From JAKEFM01 sp035695825 (GTDB lineage Bacteria; Planctomycetota; UBA1135; JAKEFM01): a DNA stretch of 64,000 bases. Each line of letters starts with the position of its first letter. Positions within the stretch are counted from its first letter, which is position 1. Shown one piece after another: positions 17,401-25,707 of the stretch. A program made the position numbers and the translations under genes. Below the pieces are notes generated by a model, which saw only the letters and a program-made list of their open reading frames with translations, did no database searches and was not told where the DNA came from. The stretch spans positions 28,588-92,587 of the forward strand of contig DASRRH010000023.1 of assembly GCA_035695825.1 (NCBI GenBank), in the 5' to 3' direction.

Positions 17401-17917
17401 CACCGTTCGGCGCGTGTTCCTAACGGACGACGACGACGGAATCCTGTGGAACGGCACACCCCACTTCGCGGACCTCTTCACCGCGGCATGCAACCACGGT
17501 TTCGCGTCGGACGTCATCTTCGGACTACCGGCCCTGCTTGCGGCGAGCCCCGCGACAGTCAGCGCCGCTGCCGGCGGAACTATCACGCTGCAGCTCGACG
17601 CCTGCTCCAACCTCGCCGGACGAATCTACGCCATCGGCCTCTCGGGGACGGGAACCCAGCCAGGCATCCCCCTGTTCGGGCTGACGGTTCCGCTCGTGTT
17701 CGACATCTTCACCCTCATCGGATCCCTGAATCTCAACTCCGCATACCTCCGGAACACCCTGGGCACGCTCGACGCGCAGGGTCGAGCCTCGGCCCAGATC
17801 ATCGCACCCCCGGGCGTCTTCCAGCCCGGAATGCAACTCTACTTCGCGGCGGTGATTCTGCCCGGCTTGTCTTCCCTTCCAGCGGCGTCTGTCAACGCGA
17901 CGGTGACGTTTCTCTAG
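14492..17917 (+). CDS. Secreted fungalysin-like (M36) metallopeptidase with inserted FG-GAP propeller
   Basis: This encodes 1141 residues; AAGGAG (14480-14485) lies six bases before the ATG. A signal peptide (about 1-27) is followed by a fungalysin/thermolysin-type propeptide (about 40-240, with RGLEVEGGRVRVQL). Seven FG-GAP units (about 290-690) carry calcium loops such as GDVDGDGHAD. The peptidase part follows: VVYHEYGHFLDN holds the zinc motif His-Glu-x-x-His near 836-840, and SEGIGDLVAL supplies the third ligand about 20 residues later. The last 120 residues form a beta-rich tail different from the other FG-GAP proteins. Placing the propeller between propeptide and catalytic domain is unusual. 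It is probably an extracellular protease activated by propeptide removal. Confidence 0.85.
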   Translation: MRRNRILTIGLFTVAATLVAHSDVALGQEAASAQAAQTLRAFEARHGAGWAVEWNRKTGVVRSLFGAGALLAEPGPATAEEALALASGLILENAEMFGIRPGELGQGQAFPTGRHWYVHFPQRYRGLEVEGGRVRVQLTGGALAFAGSDAMPGIDLPVEPRVSGEEAVVLAKAGTGFEEGRDRVLDSTLLVFPVEEASRFEAHLAWRVSLAVEAPFTRPSVYVDALDRAILAVRENLISNDFPGHVEGYVNVPDPSGHTLPYQGPSSVALANLPDMRVRSILAGNWNGEVANDQFGSSVSGAGDVDGDGHADLVVGAPYHPGGTNSGTAYVYSGNTGALLFASNGDALGSFGYSVSGAGDVDGDGLADVVVGAPYYIGPVGIFSGKAYLYSGSTGALLFAWDGEDQYNLFGISVSGAGDVDGDGLADVVVGARDHIGPGLGYTRGKAYLYSGSTGALLFAWDAEAGYNRFGCSVSRAGDVDGDGHADVVVGAFGDGASSGKAYVYSGNTGALLFASNGEAAGDHFGNSVSGAGDVDGDGHADVVVGADLHAGPGGGSSGKAYVYSGNTGALLFASNGEAAGDHFGYSVSRAGDVDGNGLADVVVGAPTHDSLGGVDTGKAYVYSGSTGALLLASSGEVANDRLGSSVAGAGDVDGDGLADVVVGAPYHAGPAGTNSGKAYVSGALATTDLSGNFTFSSTAPQVPVTIALEGPWVRVLDQNGGGTPNNLSLAATLVPNLTPFTFNTQQQESTTAQANAAFYVNKIHGYLKGILPAATDLDIPIVTNVNNPSVDLNGDGIPDPCNAFFSSSPGDLGLTFMNASVGVCANAAYGTVVYHEYGHFLDNVLNGIGPGSGGSALSEGIGDLVALYATGQPIIGEQFRASPSASCPPVPPATWIRNYGVPVPCGSADRKWPALACADEPHCVGETFGGFAWDARSNLVASLGAAIGIPEAEAAALGALPANDVTIPDTVRRVFLTDDDDGILWNGTPHFADLFTAACNHGFASDVIFGLPALLAASPATVSAAAGGTITLQLDACSNLAGRIYAIGLSGTGTQPGIPLFGLTVPLVFDIFTLIGSLNLNSAYLRNTLGTLDAQGRASAQIIAPPGVFQPGMQLYFAAVILPGLSSLPAASVNATVTFL
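15350..16520 (+). repeat. Coding tandem repeats (FG-GAP blades) of high DNA similarity
   Basis: Seven units of about 160-190 bases repeat nearly word for word at DNA level, for example GGGGAACACCGGGGCGCTGC and GACGTGGACGGCGACGGAC recur in most units. The blades of the neighbouring FG-GAP genes are far less alike in DNA. This suggests recent unit duplication or gene conversion within this gene. Confidence 0.85.
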
Positions 17918-18157
17918 CGACACGCCGAAGAACTCGCGATCACCGGCATCCTCTCTCCGGAGGAAACTCGCGGGCTGCAGCTTCGGGGGCCTGCCGGGAA
18001 CCCGATCGGAGATGCACCCCTCCGATGCCTCACCCGGCGAGCCCGTCGAGACCGTGAGCTGGACCTACTGCGGCACCGTTGGGCAACCAGCACGACGCCC
18101 CGTCTCGGGGGGATCCCGCGCGTCCAGCCCAATTCCCAAGGGTGTACCATCCGCGCC

Positions 18158-18874
18158 ATGGACGAAAACCTCCTCTTCAGCAAGTGGGACATGTGGCTCG
18201 AGGCGATCTACGCCGACCTCCTAGGCTTGGCCGTGAAAAGGCACATCTACCGCGAGGTCGGCGGAATCATCGAACGAAACCGGAAGATTCAGATCGAGAG
18301 CAGCTTCTACGACTGGCTTGCGGAGGTATATGCCACCGCCATGGCCGTCGGCGTGAGGCGCCAGGTCGACCGGGACCGCGACAGCATCTCGATGGTCAAC
18401 CTCCTCCTCGCGATCGAGGCCAGCCCGACGGTCCTCTCGCGGACCAGGTACCTCTCGCATTTCGAGCCGACGTCCTACGATCTCGAACGGGGGAACCGCG
18501 AGTTCGACCGGTTGGCTGGCTCCGGTCACCCCTCCGTCGATCCCGACACCATCGCCCGGGATCGGAGCATTCTCGGCCAGAAAGCGGAAGGGATCGTCCG
18601 GTACGTGAACCGGAAGATCGCGCACCGAGACCGACGGAATCTCGACCGTCTCCCGACCTTCGCCGAACTCGATGACTGCCTCGAGTACCTCTTTGAACTG
18701 GTGAAGAAGTACCTCCTCCTGTTCCGGTGCGCCACCTTCGAGGTTCTCCCAGTCTGGCAGTTTGACTGGACGGCCATCTTCCGCCAGCCGTGGATCGAAG
18801 AGGCGTCGGAGCCCAATGCAGCCGAGCACATGGGAAGAGACGCCGAGAAGGGAGGGACGTCGATGACCGGTTGA
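18158..18874 (+). CDS. AbiU2/HEPN-like protein
   Basis: This encodes 238 residues, mostly helical, with no signal peptide. RYVNRKIAHRDRRNLDRLPT (148-167) looks like the conserved 'RN..iAHRD' segment of the AbiU2 family of HEPN proteins, and TFAELDDCLEYLFELVKKYL fits the helix after it. HEPN ribonucleases normally show R-x4-6-H; here His156 is preceded by Arg152 (x3) and Arg148 (x7), so the motif is off-register and the protein may not cut RNA. It stands alone, between an FG-GAP protease and an orphan tail domain, in a region rich in repeats. A phage-defence or toxin-like role is possible. The family call rests on one motif. Confidence 0.6.
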   Translation: MDENLLFSKWDMWLEAIYADLLGLAVKRHIYREVGGIIERNRKIQIESSFYDWLAEVYATAMAVGVRRQVDRDRDSISMVNLLLAIEASPTVLSRTRYLSHFEPTSYDLERGNREFDRLAGSGHPSVDPDTIARDRSILGQKAEGIVRYVNRKIAHRDRRNLDRLPTFAELDDCLEYLFELVKKYLLLFRCATFEVLPVWQFDWTAIFRQPWIEEASEPNAAEHMGRDAEKGGTSMTG

Positions 18875-18993
18875 ACTCGGGCAAGGGGGACGGCGTATGT
18901 GGCTACCACGACGGGCAGGGAACCTGGGCGTCCCCCTGTGGGTGCCACCCGAGGTCCCCGACACAGCGAACCGGCAACACCGCCATCAACACG

Positions 18994-19437
18994 ATGGAGG
19001 CCTATCACCGCGCCCCCGGCATCGCGGTCTACGGCGGCGGCTGCGCCGGAACCGGAGGCTTTGCACCGGAGATCGCATCGACGGGCGGGCCGGCGGCCGT
19101 CGGGAACTCGTCCTTCGGCCTCGCCGTGAACAACGGGCTCGCGGGCGCGCCGGCCCTGCTCTTCCTCGGCCTGGGTGCATTCACGCCGGGACTTCCGGTC
19201 GGAGGCGGGTGCAGCGTCTACCTCAATCTGTCCCCCTTCGTCCTGCAGATCCCTCCGGTCGTGACCCTCTCGGGAAGCGGGCCTGGCGGGGGATCGGGGA
19301 CGAACGTCTTCGGCGTGCCCCACATGCCCTCGCTCCTCGGGTTCTCGTTCTACTTCCAGTGGGTCGTGCTCGACGCCGGGAGCGGGAACGGGCTGTTCAC
19401 TCTCACGAGCGGACTGGGGGCGACGATTCAGGCCTGA
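18994..19437 (+). pseudogene. Orphan C-terminal domain of an exported protein
   Basis: The frame encodes GGGCAGTGGFAPEIASTGGP, then a hydrophobic beta-rich stretch ending FYFQWVVLDAGSGNGLFTLT. This matches the tail domain of the FG-GAP proteins in the window, with the paired Cys and the QWVVLD near the end. No signal peptide or propeller precedes it: upstream the frame gives Arg/Gly-rich noise that overlaps the end of the AbiU2-like gene. The first ATG in the recognisable region is 18994. I take it as the 3' end of a deleted gene; a recombination cassette is another reading. Confidence 0.6.
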
Positions 19438-19527
19438 CCGCGAAGGGGCCGCGCGTCCAGCCCGAGCGGATGTACGCTGCCCGCGTTCGGGAGCCCGGAG
19501 CGAAGGGATGACGTGACGGCCCTCGCG

Positions 19528-21348
19528 TCAGGGCCGGCGCGCCCGGACGGAGAGGACCGGGCCCAGACCGCACGCGTCGGCGAGGCGTCCGAGGAGGGAG
19601 CGCGCTGCGGGCGGTTCGACGCCCGCGCTCCCGCTCGCGCCGGCTTCGGCGCGGAAGAACGCCTCGAGCCCGTCCCGCGCGTCGAGAATCGGAATCCGGC
19701 TGCGAAGGAATCGCCGCACCTCGGACCCTCGCGTCTTCGCCTCGATCCCGACGAACCCTGCCCGGCGGAGGGCTTCCCGGAGGCTCCGGGGGCTATAGAT
19801 CCCCTTCGTCCCGGGCGCGAGGTCCAGCGCACGGGGGGAGAGGAAGCCCCAGCGGATCGCCCGGAGGTTGGGAATCCCCTCGATCCGGAAGGAGGCACCG
19901 GGCGCGAGCGATTCGAGCCTCGAACGGAGGAACTCGACCGGCGCGCCGGAAGCGAGGAGCGGATCGCCCGCGCGTCCGCCACCCGGGCCCGGCGCGAGCG
20001 CCGCGAAGTCGCAGTCCGCGCAGCGGCGCACCGCGCGCCCGCGGAGAGAAGACCGCTTCGGCGACCGGGTCGAGCCGCAGCACGGGCAGGGCCCCGACGG
20101 CGCCGGCGCATCTTGCGCTCCGGCGCGGACCTCGCGGAGGATCCGGTTGAACTCCGCCGCGAGAGGGGCCCAGTCGAACGAACCGCGCACGAACGCGCGC
20201 CCCTCCGCGCCGAGCCGGCGCGCGCGCTCGCGGTCGGCGAGTAGCCCGCCGAGAACGGCGGCGAGTTGTCCGGGATCCTCGGGGTCCACGCGGAGCGCCG
20301 TGCGCCCCTCGACGAACGCCTCGGCGTTCCCGCCCGGCGCGCCCGCGACGACCGGGAGGCCGCTCGCGGCGGCTTCGAGGTAGACGATGCCGAACCCCTC
20401 GAGATCGCCGTCCGGAGGCCGGCGGTTCGCGAGGACGAAGACGTCGGCGGTGCGATAGAGGTCGGGGAGCTTCTCCTCGGGCAGCCGCCCGAGGAGGCGG
20501 ACGGAGCCCTCCACCCCCGCCGCGCGCGCGGCCTCGCGGATCGCCCCTTCCGCCGGCCCGGACCCCGCGACGAGGTAGACCGCGTCCGGGACTCGCCGGA
20601 GCAGCCCCGGCATCGCGCCGACGACCGCGCTCTGCCCCTTCCGCTCCATGAGCGCGCCGACGGTGAGGAGGACGCGGCGCTCTTCGACCCCGAGCTCCCG
20701 CCGGAGGTCCGGGCCGTCGGGCCGGAAGCGGGCGGGGTCGACGCCGGGGTGGTGGACGACGACGTTCCCCCCCTCGTGGCCGAACGCGCGGAGGAGCCCT
20801 TCGGTGTAGGCGCTGTTCGCGAGGACGCGGCCCGCCCCCGCGTAGACCCGGCGCATCGCGAGGAACTTCGCGATCCGCGTCCCGTGCCTGCGGCGCTCCG
20901 CGACGGGGACGGCGATCTCCTCCCCCTGCGCGAAGACGACGTACGGCACGCCGAAGCGGCGGCGGAGGAGGAGGGCGACGAGCCCCTCGGGGACCGCGCG
21001 GGCCGCGACGAGGATCGCGGGCCGCCGCTCCCGGACAATCCGCGCCGCGCGCGCGCGCAGTCGGAGGTAGTTGACGAGGGATTCGGGGCGGAGGAACGGA
21101 AACGTGCGGAAGGGGACGCGCTCCACGCGGAACGGCAACGCCGCGTCGACCTCCGCGTCTCCGGCCATCCGACGCGCGAGCACGGCGACGGGCCCGTCCT
21201 CGTAGCGACGGGCCAGGTTCTCGAACCAGCGGATCGTCCCGCCCGCCGCCGGGAGGAACTTCTCGGTCAGGAGGAGGAGCGGCGCCCCCCCTCCGGGAGG
21301 GGGGCTGCGGAGTGGAGCGGTCTTCGATTCTTCCCGCGCGGCGTCCAT
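19528..21348 (-). CDS. GT4 glycosyltransferase fused to a degenerate methyltransferase-like tail
   Basis: This encodes 606 residues from ATG 21348 (a longer start at 21381 would overlap the divergent ligase gene). Residues about 20-400 are a GT-B glycosyltransferase of family GT4: acceptor-side KFLPAAGGTIRWFENLARRY, donor-side VGALMERKGQ, and EGFGIVYLEAAASGLPVVAG with the paired glutamates that hold the nucleotide sugar. A zinc ribbon follows (CPCCGSTRSPKR, then RRCADC). The final about 150 residues resemble the end of a class I methyltransferase (YSPRSLREALRRAGFVGIEA), but I see no glycine-rich SAM-binding loop. Such zinc ribbon plus methyltransferase units are usually separate sugar-modifying proteins. 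It probably acts in surface polysaccharide or glycolipid synthesis. Confidence 0.85.
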   Translation of the reverse strand: MDAAREESKTAPLRSPPPGGGAPLLLLTEKFLPAAGGTIRWFENLARRYEDGPVAVLARRMAGDAEVDAALPFRVERVPFRTFPFLRPESLVNYLRLRARAARIVRERRPAILVAARAVPEGLVALLLRRRFGVPYVVFAQGEEIAVPVAERRRHGTRIAKFLAMRRVYAGAGRVLANSAYTEGLLRAFGHEGGNVVVHHPGVDPARFRPDGPDLRRELGVEERRVLLTVGALMERKGQSAVVGAMPGLLRRVPDAVYLVAGSGPAEGAIREAARAAGVEGSVRLLGRLPEEKLPDLYRTADVFVLANRRPPDGDLEGFGIVYLEAAASGLPVVAGAPGGNAEAFVEGRTALRVDPEDPGQLAAVLGGLLADRERARRLGAEGRAFVRGSFDWAPLAAEFNRILREVRAGAQDAPAPSGPCPCCGSTRSPKRSSLRGRAVRRCADCDFAALAPGPGGGRAGDPLLASGAPVEFLRSRLESLAPGASFRIEGIPNLRAIRWGFLSPRALDLAPGTKGIYSPRSLREALRRAGFVGIEAKTRGSEVRRFLRSRIPILDARDGLEAFFRAEAGASGSAGVEPPAARSLLGRLADACGLGPVLSVRARRP

Positions 21349-21379
21349 GACGAGGCGTCGGGCGGGGAGTGTAGCCCCC

Positions 21380-23239
21380 ATGGGCGGCTATCATCCGGCC
21401 GTGGATCCCGCCCCCAGGACCCTCGGGGAGGTCCTCGCGCGGGCCTCCGCGCGGTTCGGGGATCGGCCGCTCCTCCTCCGCCGGAGCGCGTCCGAGGAGG
21501 GCGCGGTCCGCTTCCGGGAGCTCGAGGAGGCCTCCCGCCGCGTCGCGGGGAGCCTCCACGCCCTCGGCCTTCGGAAGGGGGACCGGGTCGGCCTCCTCGG
21601 GGAGAACCGCTGGGAGTGGCTCGCCGCCGACTTCGCCTGCGCGCGCCTCGGCCTCCCCGACGTCCCGCGGGGAGGGGCCTCCCCCCCGGCCGAGGTGCGG
21701 TTCGTGCTGCGCCACTCGGGAGCGAAGCTCGCCTTCGTCGACCGCGCCGACCGCGCCCGCGACCTCCTCGACGCGCCCGGAGAGGTTCCCGACCTGCGGA
21801 CGGTCGTCCTGTTCGAGCGGGGCCCCCTGCCGGCCTTCCGCGGCGTCGAGGTCCTCCGGTTCGACGACCTCGCCGGCCGCCCCCCCGCCGACCTCTCGCG
21901 CGAGGAGGCGTCCGTCGGCCCGGACGACCTCCTGACCATCGTCTACACGTCGGGCACCACGGCCGACCCGAAGGGGGTGATGCTCACTCATGGCAACGTC
22001 CTCTCGAACCTGGCGGTCGTCCCCCCGCTCTTCGACCTCGGGCCGGACGACGTCCTCCTCTCGCTCCTCCCGCTCTGGCACATGTTCGAGCGGACGGTCG
22101 AGTACGCGATGCTCCACGTGGGCGCCTCCATCCTCTTCACCGAGTCGCGCTCGCTGCGCACCGACCTCGCTTCGGGCCGGCCGACGATCCTCGCCGCCGT
22201 GCCCCGGGTCTGGGAGACGATCGTCGGGGCCGTCGAGGAGGCGGTCGGGAAGCTCCCCCCCGTCCGCCGCGCCTGCCTCCGCGCCTGCTTCCGCGCGAGC
22301 GCCGCGCTCGCGGACGAATCGATCCCCTTCCCCGCGCGCCTTCCCGCGCTCGCGGGGCACGCGTTCGGCCGCGCGATCCTCTACCCCCGCATCCGCCGGG
22401 CGGCCGCCGGCCGCCTGCGCCTCGCGGTGAGCGGCGGGGCTTCCCTCCCGGCCCACGTCGAGCGGTTCTTCGGCACCCTCGGCCTTCCCCTCTTGAACGG
22501 CTACGGCATGACCGAGACCTCCCCGGTCGTCTCGGTCGCCTGTCCCGCCACGCGGCGGCCGGGAACCCTCGGTCGGCCCGTTCCGGGAACCGAGGTCCGC
22601 ATCGTCGACGAGACCGGGCGCGACCTCCCGCTCGGCCAGGTCGGCCTCATCCTCGTCCGCGGGCCCCAGGTCACCCGCGGCTACTGGGACAATCCCGACG
22701 CGACCCGGCGGGCGATCGACCGCGAGGGGTGGCTCGACACGGGCGACCTCGGCTTCCTCGACGCCGACGGCTACCTCGCCATGCGCGGCCGGGCGAAGGA
22801 CACGATCGTCCTCCTCGGGGGCGAGAACGTGGAGCCCGAGCCGATCGAGGACGCCCTGCGCGCCTCCCCGTTCATCGACCAGGCCGCGGTCGTCGGCCAG
22901 GACCGGAAGGCCGTCGCCGCCCTCCTCGTGCCGAAGCTCGAGCGCCTCGGCCGCACGTTCCCGGCGCTTTCTCTCGAAGGCAGCGGGCCCCCGATCGAGG
23001 ACGAACCCGTTCGGGCCCTCTTCCGGGCGGAGATCGATCGGCTCGTCTCCCGCGCCGCCGGCTTCCGTCCCTGGGAGAGGCCCACGCGGTTCGCGATCCT
23101 CCGTGAGCCCTTCTCCGCCGCCGCCGGGACGATGACGGCCACGCTGAAACTTCGCCGCCGCGTCGTCGTGGAGCGGTATGCCGCGCTGATCGAGACGCTG
23201 TACGCGGCGCCGGCCCCGTTCGCCGGGGTCGCGGGTTGA
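21380..23239 (+). CDS. AMP-forming acyl-CoA synthetase (long-chain fatty acid-CoA ligase type)
   Basis: This encodes 619 residues. It belongs to the adenylate-forming enzymes that join a fatty acid to CoA through an acyl-AMP. The phosphate-binding loop YTSGTTADPKGVMLTH lies near 190, LPLWHMFERT after it, the NGYGMTETSP motif near 373, and GWLDTGDLGFLDADGYL near 451. The hinge and C-terminal region follow. The long insert (LPPVRRACLRACFRA) is typical of FadD15-like ligases. The start could also be ATG 21347; I prefer 21380 because 21347 runs into the divergent gene's start. The next gene begins 12 bases downstream and may be co-transcribed. Confidence 0.92.
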   Translation: MGGYHPAVDPAPRTLGEVLARASARFGDRPLLLRRSASEEGAVRFRELEEASRRVAGSLHALGLRKGDRVGLLGENRWEWLAADFACARLGLPDVPRGGASPPAEVRFVLRHSGAKLAFVDRADRARDLLDAPGEVPDLRTVVLFERGPLPAFRGVEVLRFDDLAGRPPADLSREEASVGPDDLLTIVYTSGTTADPKGVMLTHGNVLSNLAVVPPLFDLGPDDVLLSLLPLWHMFERTVEYAMLHVGASILFTESRSLRTDLASGRPTILAAVPRVWETIVGAVEEAVGKLPPVRRACLRACFRASAALADESIPFPARLPALAGHAFGRAILYPRIRRAAAGRLRLAVSGGASLPAHVERFFGTLGLPLLNGYGMTETSPVVSVACPATRRPGTLGRPVPGTEVRIVDETGRDLPLGQVGLILVRGPQVTRGYWDNPDATRRAIDREGWLDTGDLGFLDADGYLAMRGRAKDTIVLLGGENVEPEPIEDALRASPFIDQAAVVGQDRKAVAALLVPKLERLGRTFPALSLEGSGPPIEDEPVRALFRAEIDRLVSRAAGFRPWERPTRFAILREPFSAAAGTMTATLKLRRRVVVERYAALIETLYAAPAPFAGVAG

Positions 23240-23251
23240 GGCGCGCTCGCC

Positions 23252-23776
23252 GTGATCGCGTTCCTCGTCCGCCACGGCGACGCCGAGCCCACCGGCCCGG
23301 GAGGCGAGGACGCCTCCCGGGCGCTGACGGGGCGGGGCTTCGCGCAGGCGGAGGCGCTCGCGCGGTTCCTGCCGACCGCCTGCGCCCGCATCGACCGCGT
23401 CTTGACGAGCCCCCTTCGCCGGGCGCGAGAGACGGCGGATCCGATCGCGCGCGAGGTCGGGTTGACGCCCGTCGAGGCGACCTTCCTCGCGCCGGGCGCG
23501 GGCCCCGAGGAGACGGTCGGGGCCGTGGCGGCGCTGGGGGTTGAGACCGCCGTCCTCGTCGGCCACGCGCCCGACCTCGGCTTGGCGATCACTTGGATCG
23601 TCTCGGGGGACGGACGGACCGAGACCCCGCTCGGGAAGGGGGGAGTCGCCTGCGTCGAGTTCGACCGACCCGACCGCCAGCCCGCCGGTGTCCTACGCTG
23701 GCTCCTCCCGGCGGACTTGGTGATGCGGCTCGCGAGGCGCGGCGGGTGGAACCCGGAACGACCCGGGGGCGCGTAG
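23252..23776 (+). CDS. sixA: SixA-type phosphohistidine phosphatase
   Basis: This encodes 174 residues starting at GTG 23252, 12 bases after the ligase. LVRHGDAE near the N-terminus holds the catalytic histidine (RHG) of the histidine phosphatase superfamily. RALTGRG, LTSPLRRARETA and LVGHAPDLG supply the remaining phosphate pocket, including the second His. The length and the GDAE variant fit SixA, which removes phosphate from His residues of signalling proteins. No phosphorelay partner lies nearby. Confidence 0.88.
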   Translation: MIAFLVRHGDAEPTGPGGEDASRALTGRGFAQAEALARFLPTACARIDRVLTSPLRRARETADPIAREVGLTPVEATFLAPGAGPEETVGAVAALGVETAVLVGHAPDLGLAITWIVSGDGRTETPLGKGGVACVEFDRPDRQPAGVLRWLLPADLVMRLARRGGWNPERPGGA

Positions 23777-23872
23777 CCTTCGCGCGGCGCGGGAGAGCCA
23801 CCCGCATCCCTGATGATGCGGATCGCGAAGACGGCGAGCGGAGTCGGGAAGGAGCCGGCCGCGCGTAGAGGT

Positions 23873-24664
23873 TCACTCCGGTTCCGCGTCGAATCCGAGG
23901 CGCGGCCGACCTAGTCCCGATCGATCCGCCGCCGCGATCATCGAGTGGACGAGGGCCTTCGCGCCCCGAACTGCGGAGCGGAGCTCCTCTCCCCGGGCGA
24001 GCCGGGCCGCGATCGCGGCGGAGAGAGCGCAGCCCGTCCCGTGCGGGGTCGGACCTGGGGCGCGAGGCAGGGTGAGGACCTCCTCGCCTTCTGCGTCGAA
24101 GAGGAGGTCGCACGCCTCCTTCCCATCGGCGTGCCCTCCCTTCACGAGCACCGCCCGGCACCCGGCTTCGAGCAGGGCGCGCGCGGCGTCCCGGGCCGAA
24201 AAGGACCCACGTGGGTCGAGTTCGGCCAGCTTGGCAGCCTCGTCGAGATTCGGCGTGACGAGAGTCGCTCGAGGCAGCAGCGCCGCACGCAGCGCCGCGA
24301 TACCCCGCGCGTCGAGGAAGGCGACCCCCCCCGTCGATGCGAGGACGGGATCGACGACGAGGGGGACCTCTTCCGGGAGAGCCGCGGCGACCGCCTCGAC
24401 CGTCTCCGCGTCGGGGAGGAGGCCCGTCTTGGCCGCGGAGGGCTTCATGTCGGCGCAGACGACCCGGATCGCCTCCTTCACCGCGCGCCAGCCGATCGGG
24501 CCGAAGTCGTGGACGCCGTTGCGGTCCTGGACGGTCCAGGCCGAGGCGACCCCGGCCGGCCGGACCCCGTGGCGGAGGAAGACCCGGACGTCGGCGAGGA
24601 GGCCGGCGCCGGCCGTCGGGTCGAGGCCCGCGACCGAGAGGGCGACGGGCCGGGGCGCGCTCAT
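23873..24664 (-). CDS. thiD: Hydroxymethylpyrimidine/phosphomethylpyrimidine kinase ThiD
   Basis: This encodes 263 residues and makes HMP-pyrophosphate for thiamine. SVAGLDPTAGAGLLADVRVF is the N-terminal substrate loop (usually SGSDPSGGAGI-like). VVDPVLASTGG, LVTPNLDEAAKL, VLVKGGHADG and PHGTGCALSAAIAARLARG are the successive ribokinase-fold motifs, the last being the ATP/anion hole with catalytic Asp replaced by the usual Cys/GTGC arrangement of ThiD. It starts in an ATGA overlap with the DHH gene and is the last gene of the purB operon. No TPP riboswitch is visible before it. Confidence 0.93.
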   Translation of the reverse strand: MSAPRPVALSVAGLDPTAGAGLLADVRVFLRHGVRPAGVASAWTVQDRNGVHDFGPIGWRAVKEAIRVVCADMKPSAAKTGLLPDAETVEAVAAALPEEVPLVVDPVLASTGGVAFLDARGIAALRAALLPRATLVTPNLDEAAKLAELDPRGSFSARDAARALLEAGCRAVLVKGGHADGKEACDLLFDAEGEEVLTLPRAPGPTPHGTGCALSAAIAARLARGEELRSAVRGAKALVHSMIAAADRSGLGRPRLGFDAEPE

Positions 24665-25701
24665 CCGATCCGGTGGATCGGAGTGCCCGTCTCCCCCGCG
24701 AGGGCGAGAGCCCGAGCGCGGATGCGCCGCTGGAGGGCGTGGATGTCGCGGGCGCTCTTGTCCTGGACGGGGATGCGGGCGCCGGCGATGCGGCCGTGAC
24801 CCCCGAAGGTGCCCTCGCCGTCGAGGATCCGCCGGATCATCGGATAGGCGTCGGTGCCGGGGGTGTCGATGCGGAGGGAGACGTAGTAGGTCCCTTCGTG
24901 GTGCCCGCCGACGAGGGTCCACTTGGTGCCGCGGTAGCGGAGGAGGAGGTCGGCCACCTCGGCCACCATGTCGGGATTGGTCAGGCGGCCGAGGAAGGCG
25001 AGGACGATCCCGCCGTGGGACCGCGCCACGCCGATCGCCCGGCGGAGCTCCCGGAAGTACTCGGGGGGGAGGCTCGGGTTCTTGATCTGCGCGAGGAGCC
25101 GGCGGTCCGAGAGGTGGAGCAGCTCGTCGTAGGCGCGGGAGTCGGCCGGCGAGGCGTTGCGTTGGAGGTCGGCCGTGTCGAACCGCACGCCGCAGAGGAG
25201 GGCCGTCGCGACCCGCGTCGGGATCGCAAGGGCGAGGGCGCGCAGGTACTCGTAGACGAGCGTCGAGGTCGCGCCGTAGCCGGTCTGGACGTCGAAGAAG
25301 GGGACGGTCGGGAGCTCGCCGGCCGGGGAGACGTGGTGGTCGATGACGGCGAGGAGGGGGACGTCGGGGGGGGTCACCGTGTGCCCGAAGCCGGGCTGGG
25401 TGTCGACCATGACCCCGGCTCCGAAGCGGCTGCGGTCGAGCCCGTTGAAGGCGACGAGCGGGATCTCGAGCAGGTCGACCATCTCCCGGTTCTCGGCGCG
25501 GAAGATCGCCCCGTTCATCGCCAGCGTCGGCTCCGCGCCCGCGGCCTCCCGGAGGAGGTGCATGAGGCCGACGGCCGCCCCGAGGGCGTCGGGGTCGGGG
25601 TTGCGGTGCGTGAGGACGAGGACGCGTCCCTTCCCGCGGAAGAGCCGGGGAAGTCCGCGCGGATCCGGGCGCGGGCCGGGGGATGCGGCCGCCTCGGGCA
25701 T
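24661..25701 (-). CDS. DHH/DHHA1-family phosphoesterase
   Basis: This encodes 346 residues. The DHH domain shows THRNPDPDALGAAVGL, a metal-binding acid in VDTQPG, and IDHHVS, which gives the family its name. FDTADLQRNASPAD is the fourth motif. The C-terminal DHHA1 domain ends GGHGRIAGARIP. Relatives degrade nanoRNA or pAp (NrnA) or cyclic dinucleotides. The substrate is not settled by sequence. The gene is six bases after the TIM-barrel gene and overlaps thiD by four, so all are in one operon. Confidence 0.88.
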   Translation of the reverse strand: MPEAAASPGPRPDPRGLPRLFRGKGRVLVLTHRNPDPDALGAAVGLMHLLREAAGAEPTLAMNGAIFRAENREMVDLLEIPLVAFNGLDRSRFGAGVMVDTQPGFGHTVTPPDVPLLAVIDHHVSPAGELPTVPFFDVQTGYGATSTLVYEYLRALALAIPTRVATALLCGVRFDTADLQRNASPADSRAYDELLHLSDRRLLAQIKNPSLPPEYFRELRRAIGVARSHGGIVLAFLGRLTNPDMVAEVADLLLRYRGTKWTLVGGHHEGTYYVSLRIDTPGTDAYPMIRRILDGEGTFGGHGRIAGARIPVQDKSARDIHALQRRIRARALALAGETGTPIHRIG

Positions 25702-25707
25702 GGGAGG

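Noticed and set aside
19793..23566. 1257-codon minus-strand frame across the ligase and SixA genes
   Set aside because: It spans known genes on both strands and has no recognisable domain.
23873..24664. TPP riboswitch controlling thiD
   Set aside because: thiD begins inside the DHH gene's stop codon, so there is no leader to hold one.
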